Shown: in pieces, positions 7,863-17,699 of the stretch
Position numbering within the stretch: the stretch's first letter is position 1
Layout: every line of letters starts with the position of its first letter
Assembly: GCF_000317595.1 (NCBI RefSeq)
Contig: NZ_AEJC01000440.1
Location: 1-64,000 of the forward strand
DNA from: Streptomyces ipomoeae 91-03
GTDB lineage: Bacteria > Actinomycetota > Actinomycetes > Streptomycetales > Streptomycetaceae
Direction of reading: 5' to 3'
Length of the DNA: 64,000 bases
Notes under the pieces: model-generated
Told to the model about the DNA's origin: nothing
Database searches by the model: none
What the model saw: the letters and a program-made list of their open reading frames with translations, nothing else
Position numbers and translations under genes: made by a program

Positions 7863-8573
7863 TCACCGCGTCGCCGGTGCAGGCGAAGGCACCTTCCGCA
7901 GCAGCGGCACCGACGCCCCCCGGCCGCCGGACCCGCCCCCGCCCGGCGTCCGGCTCACGTACTGGCTGTTCATGCTGTCGTCGATCCGACACAGAACCCC
8001 GGTCGTCCGCCCCGGCGCCGCCGAAGGGTCGAGCTTGGCGGTGAGGGAGGCCAGCTTGTCGTAGAGGGTCTTGCACCGGGCCCCGTCGGCGGAGAGCTCG
8101 GAGTTCGTGGCCGCGTACAGGGCGTCGAGGATCAGGACCAGGTTGTGCCCGGAGAGCAGGATGTCCTGCATACCGGCGTCGCCCTTGATGACCCGCCCCG
8201 GCGGAAGGTTCGGGTCGGCGAGGAAGCGGGCGGCCTTGGCGGGGCCGGGGCCGACGCGGTCGTACGGGTCGCGGGTGCTCTGCGTCCAGGTCGGCTCCCA
8301 GACCCCGAAGGCCGTACGGGCCATGAAGGTCCAGGTGTCCTCGTGGCAGCGCAGCGTGATGTACGAGACGCCCGCCGCGCGTCGGAGCGTGCCGTTGTGC
8401 TCACCGAGGGCGACCCGGTTCGCGGCGAGGGCGGCCTGGAGGACGGCACGGTCCTCCTCGCGCCAGCGCCGCTCCTGTTCGTCGCGCTGGGCTTTCAGGT
8501 CTCGCTTGAGCTGCTGGTTCCTCGCGTACTGCTCGGCGAACGTCTTGACCAACGTCTTGACCATGTTGAACAT
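7863..8573 (-). CDS. Hypothetical protein with N-terminal coiled coil
   Basis: 236 aa, not recognised. The start MFNMVKTLVKTFAEQYARN is followed by a strongly charged helical stretch (LKRDLKAQRDEQERRWREED, residues ~20-45) that should form a coiled coil. The rest is a mixed domain with SYITLRCHEDTWTFMA and DALYAATNSELS, and the C-terminus is a Gly/Pro-rich tail. No signal peptide or membrane segment. ATG 8573 and ATG 8564 are both possible; the first has AGGCG seven bases upstream. It is divergent from the SpoIIE gene at 8895. Confidence 0.6.
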   Translation of the reverse strand: MFNMVKTLVKTFAEQYARNQQLKRDLKAQRDEQERRWREEDRAVLQAALAANRVALGEHNGTLRRAAGVSYITLRCHEDTWTFMARTAFGVWEPTWTQSTRDPYDRVGPGPAKAARFLADPNLPPGRVIKGDAGMQDILLSGHNLVLILDALYAATNSELSADGARCKTLYDKLASLTAKLDPSAAPGRTTGVLCRIDDSMNSQYVSRTPGGGGSGGRGASVPLLRKVPSPAPATR

Positions 8574-8894
8574 GTGGCGCCTGCTCGGGTCGGGCCGGAC
8601 ACGGTGTTGCAGCGGGCCAACGACGCTCGACAGACCTTGGTCACGCCATGGGCCCGCACCGGACGGTTCAACCGAACAGCTCAACCCTGGCCGTGTGGTC
8701 GGCGCCCGCGTGGCAGTCCCGCGATCGGCGTGCACGACTCCGGGTTCTTGTGGATCTACGCGTGACAACCGTCGGCTCGTCAACTCTCCTTGAAGACACT
8801 CCTGTTGAGGGCATCGGTCCACCCGGTCGGCCGGACTGCGCGATTCCCTGTGACGTACTCCCGAGCGACGGAACAGAACGTTAAGGTCTGCCCT
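8574..8894. other. Divergent intergenic region
   Basis: 320 bp between a minus-strand hypothetical gene and the SpoIIE gene. It presumably holds both promoters. I see no strong palindrome or clear -35/-10 pair. Confidence 0.4.
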
Positions 8895-11800
8895 ATGAAC
8901 GCACGGCTGGCCCTGCTCGGCACGGTGGAACCGGGTGTGGCGGAGAGCGAGGTTTTCCGGCTCGCGCTCCAGCACGTGGTGGGGGAGTTGGGCGCCCTCG
9001 GGGGAATGATTCATCTGCGCGGCCCCCTGGCCGCGCTGCGGTTGGTGTCGGTGACCGGCCTGCCGCCCGTTCTGACCCGCCCCTGGGAGATCATCGACCA
9101 GGAGGGCCCCCTGCCCCCGGCCCGCGCCCTCCACCAGGGCGGAACGGCACAGCGGCCCGGCACAGCACGGCAGGGCGGCACAGCACGGCAGGGCGGCGGC
9201 CCGTCGCAGAGCCGCGGCTTATGGGCCCCGCTCCCGTCCGTCGACCTCACCTGGCCCGGCACCGGTCTCGCCGCGCTCCCCGTGTCGAGCGGGGAGCGCA
9301 CCATCGGCGCGCTCACCGTCCTGATGGGCGACCAGGGCGAACCCACCGCCGAGCAGTGGGAGTTCCTGCGGGCCGTCGTCGCCTGGACCGAGGAGCGGAT
9401 GGCGCAGGCGCCGCCCCCGTCCGGCCCCGCCCACGCCGAGCCGAGCGGCGAGCGGCTGCGGCAGGTGCTGAAGAAGGTCCGCGTCGGCTCCTGGGACTGG
9501 GACATCCGCACCGGCGACCTGATCTGGGACGAGGCGGCCCTGGAGCTGTACGGCACCCGGCCCGCCGACTTCACCGGCAGGATCGAGAACTGGATGCGGA
9601 TCGTCCACCCCGACGACCTCGCTCCCGCCCTGGCCGCCGCCGAGCGGGCCATCCGCGACCACACCGTGTTCGACGCGGAGTACCGCGTACGGCGCCTGGA
9701 CGGCACGTACGGCTGGACCCGGGCCCGCGGCCGGGCGACCTACGACGAGCACGGCGAAGCCCTGCGGATGATCGGCGTGGGCTGGGAGAGCGACGAGTCC
9801 CGGTCGGCACGGGACACGCTCAGCCGGGCCCTGCGGCACATGAGGGACGGCTTCCTCGCGGTGGACGACGAGTGGCGGATCACCTTCGTCAACCTGGAGG
9901 CCGAACGCACGCTCGGTCAGTCCGAGGACGAGCTGTTCGGGCAGGTGCTGTGGGACCTCCCGTACGCCCGGAAGATCCCCGGTCTGGAGGCCCACTACCG
10001 GAAGGCCGCGGCCGAGGGGAGGTCCGCCAACTTCGATCTGCACATACCGGACACCGGGCGCCGCTGTCATCTGAGAATGGTCCCGGGCCCCGACGGCCGC
10101 ACCCTCTACTGCACCGACGTCACCGAGAAGCGGCGACTGGAGGAGGAGCGCCGGGCGGCCGAGCGCGCCGCGTCCGAACGGGCCTACCGTATCGCCGAGT
10201 TGACGGCCGCGCTCGCCAAGGCGACGACCTCGCGGGACGTGATCGACGCGGTCGCCAGCCGGGTGCTGACCCCGTTCGACGCCACCGGACTCCTGGTCCA
10301 GGACTTCGTGGGCGACCGGCTCCACAACATCGGAGCCGTCGGCTACACCGACGAGTTCCTCGCCCTCGTCGACAACCGCCCCCACACGCCGTGCAACGCC
10401 GCCTGGGAGGCCATCACCACCGGCGCCCCGCTGTTCTTCGCCTCACCGGAGGAGTACATCGCGTACGCGCCGCAGTACTCCCGAATGCCCGCGCTCTCCG
10501 GCAAGCAGGCCTGGGCGTTCCTGCCGCTGATCGCGTCCGACCACACCTTCGGGGTGTGCGTCGTCGCCTTCGACCAGCCGCGCGTCCTCACCGACGAGGA
10601 ACGCGCCCTGCTCAACGCCATCAGCGCCCTCCTCGCCCAGTCCCTGGAACGCGCCCGCCTCTACGACGCCGAACACACCCGGTCCCGCGAACTCCAGCGC
10701 GGGCTGCTCCCGAAGGTCCTGCCCGACCTGCCCGCCTGCGAGTCCGCCGCCCGCTATCTGCCCGCCACCCAGGGCATGGACGTCGGCGGCGACTGGTACG
10801 ACGTCATCCCGCTCTCCAGCGGCCAGGTCGCCCTCGTCGTCGGCGACGTCATGGGCCACGGACTGCCCCAGGCCGCCACCATGGGCCGGCTGCGCACCGC
10901 CGTCCACACCATGGCCGACCTCGAACTGCCGCCCGACGAGATCATGACCCAGCTCAACCATCTCGTCGCCGGCATGGGCGAGGAGTCGTACGTCACCTGC
11001 CTGTACGCCCTGTACGACTCCACCACCCGGATGTGCTCCATCGCCCGCGCCGGGCATCCGCCGCCGGCGCTGGTCCACCCCGACGGCACCGTGCACTTCC
11101 CCGAGCCGGCCGCCGACCCGCCGCTGGGCGCCGCCGAACCGCCGTTCGAGACGGTCGAGCTGCACGTCCCCGAGGGCAGCCTGCTCGTGCTCTACACCGA
11201 CGGCCTCGTCGAGTCCGCCAAGCGCGAGATCGACGAGGGCATGGCCGACCTGGCCCGACTGCTGCGCACCGCCCACGCCGACGGCACCGCCGCCGACCTG
11301 GAACGCCTCTGCGACACCCTCACCGAGGGCCTGCTCCCCGCCGACCATCCGTCCGCCGACGACGCCGCGTTCCTCGTCGCCCGCCTGCACGCCCTCACCG
11401 ACGATCGCGTGGCCTCCTGGTCGCTCCTCGACGACCCCCGGGCCGCCGGCCAGGCCCGCCGCCACGTCCGCGAACAGCTCACCGCCTGGGGCCTCGACGA
11501 CCTCGTCCCCACCACCGAACTCCTCGCCAGCGAACTCGTCGGCAACGTCGTACGCCACGCCAAGGGGCCCGTCCGGCTACGGCTTCTGCACGGCTCCGAG
11601 CTGACCTGCGAGGTCTTCGACGGCAGCCTCACCATGCCCCGCATCCGCCGCGCCACCGACACCGACGAGGGCGGCCGGGGCCTCCAGCTGATCACCGCCC
11701 TCTCCCAGCGCTGGGGGACCCGCTACACACCGACCGGCAAGTGCATCTGGACGGAACTGCCCCTGACCGGCCCCGACACCCGCAGGGACCGGCCGACCTC

Positions 11801-11939
11801 CGACGCCGGTGGCCTGGACCTGATGTTCCTCGACCCCGGGGACTTCGACGGGGACCTGGACGCCCTGTCGTTCGGGGACGTGGACGTGGACCCGGGCCTC
11901 GACGGGACTCAGGGGCGGGGGGAGGACCGGGGCCGGTAG
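8895..11939 (+). CDS. PAS-PAS-GAF-SpoIIE-HATPase sensor phosphatase
   Basis: 1014 aa, cytosolic. Domains in order: an N-terminal GAF-like region (~1-165), PAS with PAC motif (VGSWDWDIRTG, ~197-310), second PAS (~312-420), GAF (~432-590), SpoIIE/PP2C phosphatase (~600-830; GGDWYDVIPL and VVGDVMGHG hold the metal-binding Asp residues), and an RsbW-like HATPase domain (~840-960; ELVGNVVRHA, GRGLQLI). The tail is acidic. Such proteins dephosphorylate anti-anti-sigma factors and can also rephosphorylate them, setting sigma-factor release in response to a sensed signal. ATG 8895 follows AAGG. No sigma or anti-sigma partner is adjacent. Confidence 0.88.
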   Translation: MNARLALLGTVEPGVAESEVFRLALQHVVGELGALGGMIHLRGPLAALRLVSVTGLPPVLTRPWEIIDQEGPLPPARALHQGGTAQRPGTARQGGTARQGGGPSQSRGLWAPLPSVDLTWPGTGLAALPVSSGERTIGALTVLMGDQGEPTAEQWEFLRAVVAWTEERMAQAPPPSGPAHAEPSGERLRQVLKKVRVGSWDWDIRTGDLIWDEAALELYGTRPADFTGRIENWMRIVHPDDLAPALAAAERAIRDHTVFDAEYRVRRLDGTYGWTRARGRATYDEHGEALRMIGVGWESDESRSARDTLSRALRHMRDGFLAVDDEWRITFVNLEAERTLGQSEDELFGQVLWDLPYARKIPGLEAHYRKAAAEGRSANFDLHIPDTGRRCHLRMVPGPDGRTLYCTDVTEKRRLEEERRAAERAASERAYRIAELTAALAKATTSRDVIDAVASRVLTPFDATGLLVQDFVGDRLHNIGAVGYTDEFLALVDNRPHTPCNAAWEAITTGAPLFFASPEEYIAYAPQYSRMPALSGKQAWAFLPLIASDHTFGVCVVAFDQPRVLTDEERALLNAISALLAQSLERARLYDAEHTRSRELQRGLLPKVLPDLPACESAARYLPATQGMDVGGDWYDVIPLSSGQVALVVGDVMGHGLPQAATMGRLRTAVHTMADLELPPDEIMTQLNHLVAGMGEESYVTCLYALYDSTTRMCSIARAGHPPPALVHPDGTVHFPEPAADPPLGAAEPPFETVELHVPEGSLLVLYTDGLVESAKREIDEGMADLARLLRTAHADGTAADLERLCDTLTEGLLPADHPSADDAAFLVARLHALTDDRVASWSLLDDPRAAGQARRHVREQLTAWGLDDLVPTTELLASELVGNVVRHAKGPVRLRLLHGSELTCEVFDGSLTMPRIRRATDTDEGGRGLQLITALSQRWGTRYTPTGKCIWTELPLTGPDTRRDRPTSDAGGLDLMFLDPGDFDGDLDALSFGDVDVDPGLDGTQGRGEDRGR

Positions 11940-11977
11940 GGGGCCTGTGCCACATGGCGCGCACCGGCCCGGAAGCG

Positions 11978-12035
11978 GACACCCCCGTACGGCATGTCAC
12001 CGCGGTCGGCGCGGTCAGTGCCGTACGGGGGTGTC
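11978..12035. terminator. Bidirectional terminator between convergent genes
   Basis: Perfect 17-bp arms, GACACCCCCGTACGGCA (11978-11994) and TGCCGTACGGGGGTGTC (12019-12035), with a 24-nt loop, between the ends of the SpoIIE gene and the S33 peptidase gene. Confidence 0.8.
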
Positions 12036-12043
12036 GGCCTGCC

Positions 12044-13687
12044 TCAGCTCACGTGACCGATGCGCTCGACGCGCTCGTTGACGCCGTTGCGGAGTTCGCC
12101 GAGGGTCGTGCCGGGCGGGGCGACCTTGGGCGTGGCGGAGGGCGGCTGGGTCTCGTCCGCGCAGGTGGTGCCGTGGGCCGGCACCTTCAGGTCGAGGAGG
12201 TAACCGGTGACCGCGTCGGTCGCGCAGGCGCTCCGCCCGAACGCCGTGTGCCCCTCGGCGTCGAAGGTGAGCAGCCGGCCGTTGTCGAGCCGCCGGGACA
12301 GGGCGACCGCGTCCTGGTACGGGGTGTCCGGGTCACCGGTGGTGCCGATGACGAGGATCGGCTTGGACCCCCTGGCCCGGTACGAGCCGTCGTACCGGCT
12401 GACCCGCTCGCCCGGCCACTGCACGCACGCGGTGGCGTGCTGGTGGTCGTACGTCGGCGGCCCGTACGCCATGGCCGGCCCGAGCAGCGGCGCCGCCTCG
12501 GCGTTGGCCTCGACGTTCCGCTTCAGCCGGCGCAGGCCGCTCGGGTAGTCCCGGTCGACGCACTCGACGACCACGTTCGGGCCCAGGAAGTCGAAGCTGG
12601 CCGGGGACGGCGGCCGGAGCAGGAAGGAGGTGTTGTCGCGGAGTTGGGCCTTCCGCAGAGCCGCGCCGAGCGAGGGCCAGATGACCTTGCCCTCGTTGAT
12701 GTTGAACATCAGCCGGTAGACGAGGGTGTACCCGTTGGCCTGTCCACCGTTGGCGGTGGGCACGGGATTGGCGTCCAGGTCCGCCTTGAGCTTCTCGAAC
12801 GCCGCGCGCGGGTCCCCGTCCCCGAAACCGCAGGTGGCCTGGTCGGCGGCACACCAGTCGAGGAACCGGCTCATCGCCCCGTCGAGGGCCAGGTACTGGG
12901 GCCGGTCGTAGGCGTAGGGCCGGTTGGCGTAGTGCACCGGGTCGTACGCCCCGTCGAGCGCGAGCGCCCGTACGCGCTCCGGGAACAGCGCGGCGTAGAC
13001 GGTCCCGATGTACGTCCCGAACGACCGTCCGTAGTAGGTGAGTTGCTCCTCGCCGAGCGCCTGCCGCAGCAGATCGATGTCACGGGCGACGTACTCGGTG
13101 CCGACGTACGGCAGCAGTTCACCCGCGTTGTCGACGCAGGCCTGGTCGAAGTCGGCGGCCTGGCGCAGGGCGGAGCCGAAGAGGGCCGGCCCGACGGGCA
13201 CACCCTTGGCCTCGGTGACGGCCTGGGTGTACCGGGCGTCGTCCCAGCACGTGAGCGCCGAACTCCGCCCGACGCCACGCACGTCGTACCCGAACACGTC
13301 GAACGAGTCCCGCAGGGCGGCGGGCAGGTCGTCGTAGTTGTTGCGCACGAAGTCCACGCCGGAGTTGCCGGGCCCACCCGGCTGCATGAAGAGGGTGCCC
13401 TTGCGGTTGGCCTGGTCGGCGGCCTTCTTGCGGATGACGGCGAGGGTGATGGTCCGCCCCTGCGGCTCCCGGTAGTCCAACGGCACGTCCGCGTTGGCGC
13501 ATTCGAAGCCGCTCCGGCAGTCGGACCAGGTGAGGGTGGGCACGGGTGGGGTCTGCGTGGCCGGCTTCGCCGGTGCCGCCGTCGCCTGGGTGCCGGCCCC
13601 CGTCCCGGCGACGACGAGGGCGGCCAACGCGGCCCCGACGGCTTTCAGACGCCCGAAACGTCTGACTGTGTAACGCTGTATTCCCAT
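12044..13687 (-). CDS. Secreted alpha/beta hydrolase, tripeptidyl aminopeptidase family (S33)
   Basis: 547 aa. A signal peptide (to about ATAAPAKP, residue ~38) exports the protein. The oxyanion region MQPGGPGNSG, the nucleophile elbow GRSFGTY (Ser of GxSxG), the Asp in TTGDPDTPYQDA and the His in GHTAFGRS form the catalytic triad, and the C-terminal TAP-like domain is present. Family members in Streptomyces (Tap, SlpD, SlpE) remove tripeptides from protein N-termini outside the cell. The mature N-terminal domain starts LTWSDCRSGFECANADVPLDY as in that family. ATG 13687 has GGAAGG upstream. Single-gene unit with its own terminator. Confidence 0.88.
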   Translation of the reverse strand: MGIQRYTVRRFGRLKAVGAALAALVVAGTGAGTQATAAPAKPATQTPPVPTLTWSDCRSGFECANADVPLDYREPQGRTITLAVIRKKAADQANRKGTLFMQPGGPGNSGVDFVRNNYDDLPAALRDSFDVFGYDVRGVGRSSALTCWDDARYTQAVTEAKGVPVGPALFGSALRQAADFDQACVDNAGELLPYVGTEYVARDIDLLRQALGEEQLTYYGRSFGTYIGTVYAALFPERVRALALDGAYDPVHYANRPYAYDRPQYLALDGAMSRFLDWCAADQATCGFGDGDPRAAFEKLKADLDANPVPTANGGQANGYTLVYRLMFNINEGKVIWPSLGAALRKAQLRDNTSFLLRPPSPASFDFLGPNVVVECVDRDYPSGLRRLKRNVEANAEAAPLLGPAMAYGPPTYDHQHATACVQWPGERVSRYDGSYRARGSKPILVIGTTGDPDTPYQDAVALSRRLDNGRLLTFDAEGHTAFGRSACATDAVTGYLLDLKVPAHGTTCADETQPPSATPKVAPPGTTLGELRNGVNERVERIGHVS

Positions 13688-13970
13688 TGTCTACCTTCCC
13701 CCTGGGCTGATGTGTCCCCAAGTACCCACTGGTCAGTGTGGGTTCAAGGAGTGTCTAGCTCAGTAGAGGGGAAAAGGGCCAGACTGGTGGCAATGTGACC
13801 GGCTTTCCATGGGATTTCTCCGCTACCCGCCGGTAGTCGCCCGCCGTCCGTCGCGCGGAACGCGCTGGGTAACCTGGGGTGCGTTCCCGGTCGGCGTCCA
13901 GCTACAGCTACCAGCGACAGCGGTGAGGCGGGCCGGGTTGACCCCCCACCATCCCGAAGGATCTGCGCAC

Positions 13971-14483
13971 GTGTCATCGAAGAACAGTCGTCTCCGGGTT
14001 GCTCTCGTCTCCGTCGCCGTGGCGGTCGCCGGTCTGGCCATGGCGGGACCGGCCGCGGCGGCCACGTCTCCGTCCACGGCGGCGGTGTCCACGGTCCCGC
14101 AGGACCAGACCCCCGCCATACCCACCGACTTCGTGGACCTCGCCACGACCCCGCTCGCCGCGGACACCGAGCCCCACGAGGTCACGGTCACCTACCGCAA
14201 CGACTCCGCGGCGGCCCGCACGGTCGCCCCTCAACTCCTGGTGGAGTCCCCGGAGGCGGGCCCGTTCCTGACCCCGTCCGACATCAAGCTCGAACGCCGC
14301 ACGGCAGCCGGCTGCTGGAAGCCGGTGGAACTCGGCACCCAGACCGGCACCCTGTTCACGGACCTCACGACAGCCCGCCGCACGCTGCCCGCGGGCGAAA
14401 CCCTCACCGAGACGTACCGCCTCACGGTCACCAACCCCGAGGCCCAGGGCACGGTGCATCCGAGGGTGGCCCTGTTCGACTGA
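13971..14483 (+). CDS. Small secreted protein, function unknown
   Basis: 170 aa from GTG 13971, nine bases after GAAGGA; the longer open frame upstream lacks a ribosome site. A clear Sec signal peptide (RLRVALVSVAVAVAGLAMAG, cleaved near AAAA-TSP) precedes a beta-rich domain (HEVTVTYRNDSAAARTVAPQ, ETYRLTVTNPEAQGTVHPRV) of the fold seen in exported actinomycete proteins with a DUF11/CARDB-like pattern. No enzyme motif. It probably acts in or outside the wall. Confidence 0.7.
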   Translation: MSSKNSRLRVALVSVAVAVAGLAMAGPAAAATSPSTAAVSTVPQDQTPAIPTDFVDLATTPLAADTEPHEVTVTYRNDSAAARTVAPQLLVESPEAGPFLTPSDIKLERRTAAGCWKPVELGTQTGTLFTDLTTARRTLPAGETLTETYRLTVTNPEAQGTVHPRVALFD

Positions 14484-14531
14484 CGAGCCGAGCGACTGAC
14501 CGAGCAGAGGGCGCCCTCCTTCGCCGCATGA

Positions 14532-14563
14532 CGCATGTACTCGGGGCGAGCTGAGTACATGCG
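14532..14563. terminator. Inverted repeat after the secreted-protein gene
   Basis: CGCATGTACTC (14532-14542) and GAGTACATGCG (14553-14563), 11-bp perfect arms with a 10-nt loop, 49 bp after a stop codon and 39 bp before the next start. It may be a terminator, but its palindromic half-sites could equally be an operator for the membrane-protein gene. Confidence 0.5.
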
Positions 14564-14601
14564 CTCTGGCCGGCGATATCGCGGGGCGAAACGCTTGGGG
14601 C

Positions 14602-15012
14602 ATGCGCGAGAAACTGATGAAATCCGTTCCCCAACTGCTGCCGGTCCTTGTGCTCGCTGGGGTGTCTTTGGCGGCGTGGTCCGCCTGGCTCGGTTGGGAC
14701 CAGCAGCGTGACGTGCGGGCCGACGGTTCGACGACCGGGCCGTACGAGGCGTGGCAGGTGATCGGGCTGGTGCTTACTCTGCTGGTGCCTGTGTGCTGGC
14801 TGGCGTTCCGGCGGTACTTCGTGGGCGCTGTGCTCGGCACCACGGTCGGGCTGACCGTCGCCGCCTACTACGACTGGTCGGACGACGCCAGCGGGCTCTT
14901 CGCCATCGGCGTGGGGATGGTGATGCTGGGGACCCTCGCCGCGACCATCGTCCTCTCCGCCGTGATCGCCTCCCTGAAGCGAGACGGACGCGGGCGCCGG
15001 ATCGGAGCCTGA
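14602..15012 (+). CDS. Small integral membrane protein
   Basis: 136 aa, not recognised. Four hydrophobic segments are seen: LLPVLVLAGVSLAAWSAWL, VIGLVLTLLVPVCWLAF, FVGAVLGTTVGLTVAAYY and GVGMVMLGTLAATIVLSAV, with a basic C-terminus (KRDGRGRRIGA) that should be inside. No ribosome site is obvious. The following 15013-15190 holds nothing I can identify. Confidence 0.55.
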   Translation: MREKLMKSVPQLLPVLVLAGVSLAAWSAWLGWDQQRDVRADGSTTGPYEAWQVIGLVLTLLVPVCWLAFRRYFVGAVLGTTVGLTVAAYYDWSDDASGLFAIGVGMVMLGTLAATIVLSAVIASLKRDGRGRRIGA

Positions 15013-15190
15013 CGAGGGCGACCACGTCGCCCCACGGATATCAGCGGGTAGGCGGCGCGGCGCGTGCGGCTCGCGTCGGGTACGTACGTCGTGCTGGAGT
15101 GGGGGAGTCGGCTCAAGTCACGCGCGTAGAGAGGGGGTCGCCAAGAGGGCGCAGGCTAATTCCGGGGAACGATGGGGTGGGTGACGACCC

Positions 15191-16265
15191 TCACCCGACC
15201 TCGGCGCGGGACGGGACGTCGGCCGCGTGCGGGAGCGTGTCGGGCTGTGCGAGGCCGTCCGGCGGATAGAACTGGGCGTACCAGCGGCGCAGGGCCTTGA
15301 TGCCCTTCTCGTGCGGGAGCAGGACGGGGCGCGCCCGGTGGATCTTGTGGTCCCAGATCTCGACCTCCTCGCGGACCTCGCCCAGAGCCTCCCTGCGGAA
15401 GACGAGCTTGAACAGCGGGATCAGGAACGGGGCCCGGGCCGGTTTGCGGATGTGGTACAGCATCCGCAGTTCGCTGGTGCGGTCGTCGACGGGCGTGCTG
15501 AGGGCGACGGCGGTCACCGACATGACCGGGCCGTGGGTGCGGACGACCATGACACCGGGGCCGTACATGAACGCGTCGAACGTGTTGTCGATGTCCCAGC
15601 CGAACACCCGCCGCCGGAACCGGCCGCGGACCTCGGCGAACGGGCCGTCCACCCGCCAGTCCTGGACGGGTGGTTCGGCCTGGCCGTGGATGAAGTGGAA
15701 GTGGGACTCGTCGACGATGTTCTCGCGCATCTCCTGGATGTGGACGCGCGCGGCGCAGGTGTCGTCGATCGGCGCGGCGAACTGCCTGGACGTCGCCTCC
15801 GGTATCTCCGGCACCTCCCATGCCGGTTCGCCCGGACCGGCGTACACGAAGACGAGTCCGCTGTGCTCGCGGACCGGGAGGCCGCCGATCGACAGCTTGG
15901 GGGTGCGGACCGCGAACGGCGCCTCCACCCAGCGGCCCTCCACGTCGAACCGCCAGCCGTGGAACGGGCACTCGACCGTGCCGTCCACGACCTTCCCGCC
16001 CACACCGAGATGAGCGCCGTAGTGGGGGCAGTGCGCGTCCCGTACCGCCGCCTGCCCGTCGGTGCCCCGGAACGCGATCAGCGCCCGTCCGAAGTAGTGC
16101 AGGTTCACGACCTTGCCCGGCCAACTCGGTGCTGCGGAGCACCGCGTACCAGCCGTACGGGACGGTCGGCATCGGATACTCGTCGGCTCGCGGGTCTCGG
16201 GGCAGGTCGGTGATGTCGACGTGAGTCCGACGACGGGTCCGATGGTTCCGGTGACGGGTGGGCAT
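15191..16265 (-). pseudogene. Rieske-type oxygenase, frameshifted
   Basis: The main body (15191 to ~16120) encodes a Rieske non-heme iron oxygenase alpha-subunit-like protein: the 2Fe-2S ligands are in AHCPHYGAHL and ECPFHGWRF, and the mononuclear iron site is in ENIVDESHFHFIHG. It resembles KshA-type steroid/aromatic ring oxygenases. The expected N-terminus (PMPTVPYGWYAVLRSTELA) is in a different frame and joins at the GTTGGCCGGGCAAGG stretch, 16116-16126; two bases (probably CC) seem to be missing. As written no single frame gives an intact protein. It may be a real pseudogene or a sequencing error. The real start would be ATG 16172 or 16265. Confidence 0.75.
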
Positions 16266-16301
16266 GGGGGGATGCTAACCGGAGGGGCTGACTCCCGTAC
16301 T

Positions 16302-16332
16302 GTCAACTGGCCTACAGAAGGCAGGAGTTGAC
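16302..16332. promoter_or_regulatory. Inverted repeat upstream of the Rieske gene
   Basis: GTCAACT (16302-16308) and AGTTGAC (16326-16332) with an inner CCT/AGG dyad. The position just upstream of the Rieske gene suggests an operator; no regulator gene is adjacent. Confidence 0.35.
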
Positions 16333-16363
16333 CTGCGGGACCCGTGCCGGGGCCGCCGATCGG

Positions 16364-17599
16364 CTACGGCGCGCCGTACGTCGCCACCATGATGTTCATG
16401 GCCACCTTGTTCATGTCCTGACCCTTGGCGTCGGTCGAGTTGACGTTGTGGACGAGGGTGCGGGAGCCGTCACGGGTGGAGGCGATGGCCGTGTTGTACC
16501 CCCAGCGACCGCCCGTCTTGCCCCAGACCTCTCGGCCGCCGAGTCTCTTCATCGAGAGGCCGACCGAGTAGCCGGCCGGGTCGCCGGTCTTGAAGTCGTT
16601 CACCTTCGGCAGGGTGAACATCTCCTCCAGCAGCGGGCCGCGCGGCACGATCCGGCCCTGGAACAGGGCGTTCGTGAAGCGCTCCAGGTCCGCCGTGGTC
16701 GAGATGATGGCGCCGGCCGCCCAGCCGTCCGTCGTCCCCCACACCGTCACATCGCGCAGGCCGATCGTGCCGTCGTCCAGGCGCATGGTCTGGTAGCCGT
16801 GGTTGTGGCGGCCGATGATGCGCGGGTCCGTCCCGGGGAAGTACGTGTCGCGCAGCCCGAGCGGCTTCAGTACGCGGCGGGCGACCTGGTTCTCGTACGA
16901 GTCGCCCGTGACCCGCTCGATCAGCAGACCGGCGATCGTGTAGCCGATGTTGAGGTAGTGCTGCTGCTCGCCCGGCGGGAACTCGGGGTCCTTCGACGTC
17001 GCGGAGCGGACCATCTCCTCGGGGTCGTGGATCTGGAAACGGTTCGCGTACCACTCCTCGACGGTGGTGCCGGGGAAGTCGGCGGCCGGGATGCCGTGCG
17101 TGTGGTTGAGCAACTGCCGTACGGTCACGCCCTCGTACGCCGCCGGGACCAGATCCGGGAGGTACGAGCGGGCGGTGCGGTCCAGATCGAGTCCGCCCTC
17201 GGCGGCCAGCTGCAGCGCTACGGCCGCCGTGAACACCTTCGTCACGGAACCGGCCCGGAAACGGGCGGTCGGATCGGCCGGCCTGTTCGTCTCCAGATCG
17301 TGCACACCGGAACTGCCGTGCCAGGTGCCGGTGGTACCGCCGACTCGCACGAGGGCCGCTGTCGCGTCGGCGGAGGGGAGTCCGGCGATGGCGGTTTCCA
17401 GGGCGGTTGCTGTGGCGGGGTCCAGGGCGGTTTTGGAGTGGCCGGTCTTCGAGGGGGTGGCCTTCGAGGGAGGGGGTGAGGGTTGTGCGGCGGGGATGGT
17501 GGGTGTGGTGGAGGAGGCGACGGCCGGTAGGGCTCCCGGCCCCGCGGCTACGCCGAGTACGAGCGCGGCGGCGAGCAGCGTGCGGGTCGTGCTCTTCAT
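16364..17599 (-). CDS. Secreted serine hydrolase, beta-lactamase/D,D-carboxypeptidase fold
   Basis: 411 aa from ATG 17599, six bases after GGAG. Signal peptide (MKSTTRTLLAAALVLGVAAG) then a Pro/Ser/Thr-rich linker and a class C beta-lactamase-type domain. Catalytic motifs are complete: SVTK (Ser near residue 117) in RAGSVTKVFTAA, the YLN motif in HYLNIGYTIAGLL, and KTG in WGKTGGRWGYN. Such enzymes trim D-Ala from peptidoglycan stem peptides, or hydrolyse esters or peptides. It lies downstream of the repeat array. Confidence 0.85.
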   Translation of the reverse strand: MKSTTRTLLAAALVLGVAAGPGALPAVASSTTPTIPAAQPSPPPSKATPSKTGHSKTALDPATATALETAIAGLPSADATAALVRVGGTTGTWHGSSGVHDLETNRPADPTARFRAGSVTKVFTAAVALQLAAEGGLDLDRTARSYLPDLVPAAYEGVTVRQLLNHTHGIPAADFPGTTVEEWYANRFQIHDPEEMVRSATSKDPEFPPGEQQHYLNIGYTIAGLLIERVTGDSYENQVARRVLKPLGLRDTYFPGTDPRIIGRHNHGYQTMRLDDGTIGLRDVTVWGTTDGWAAGAIISTTADLERFTNALFQGRIVPRGPLLEEMFTLPKVNDFKTGDPAGYSVGLSMKRLGGREVWGKTGGRWGYNTAIASTRDGSRTLVHNVNSTDAKGQDMNKVAMNIMVATYGAP

Positions 17600-17699
17600 G
17601 GTCAACTCCGTGGATGTGGGTGAGCCGTAGTCGGGACGTTCTCGGTGGCTCCATCCTTCTGAGCAGGGGCTTTTGGCGGATCCCTCGCACAGGCGGTCT

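Noticed and set aside
9221..13798. A 1525-codon open frame on the plus strand across the SpoIIE and S33 peptidase genes
   Set aside because: It is an alternative frame of two well-supported genes, is Arg/Pro/Gly-rich, and has no family match; high GC makes such frames common.
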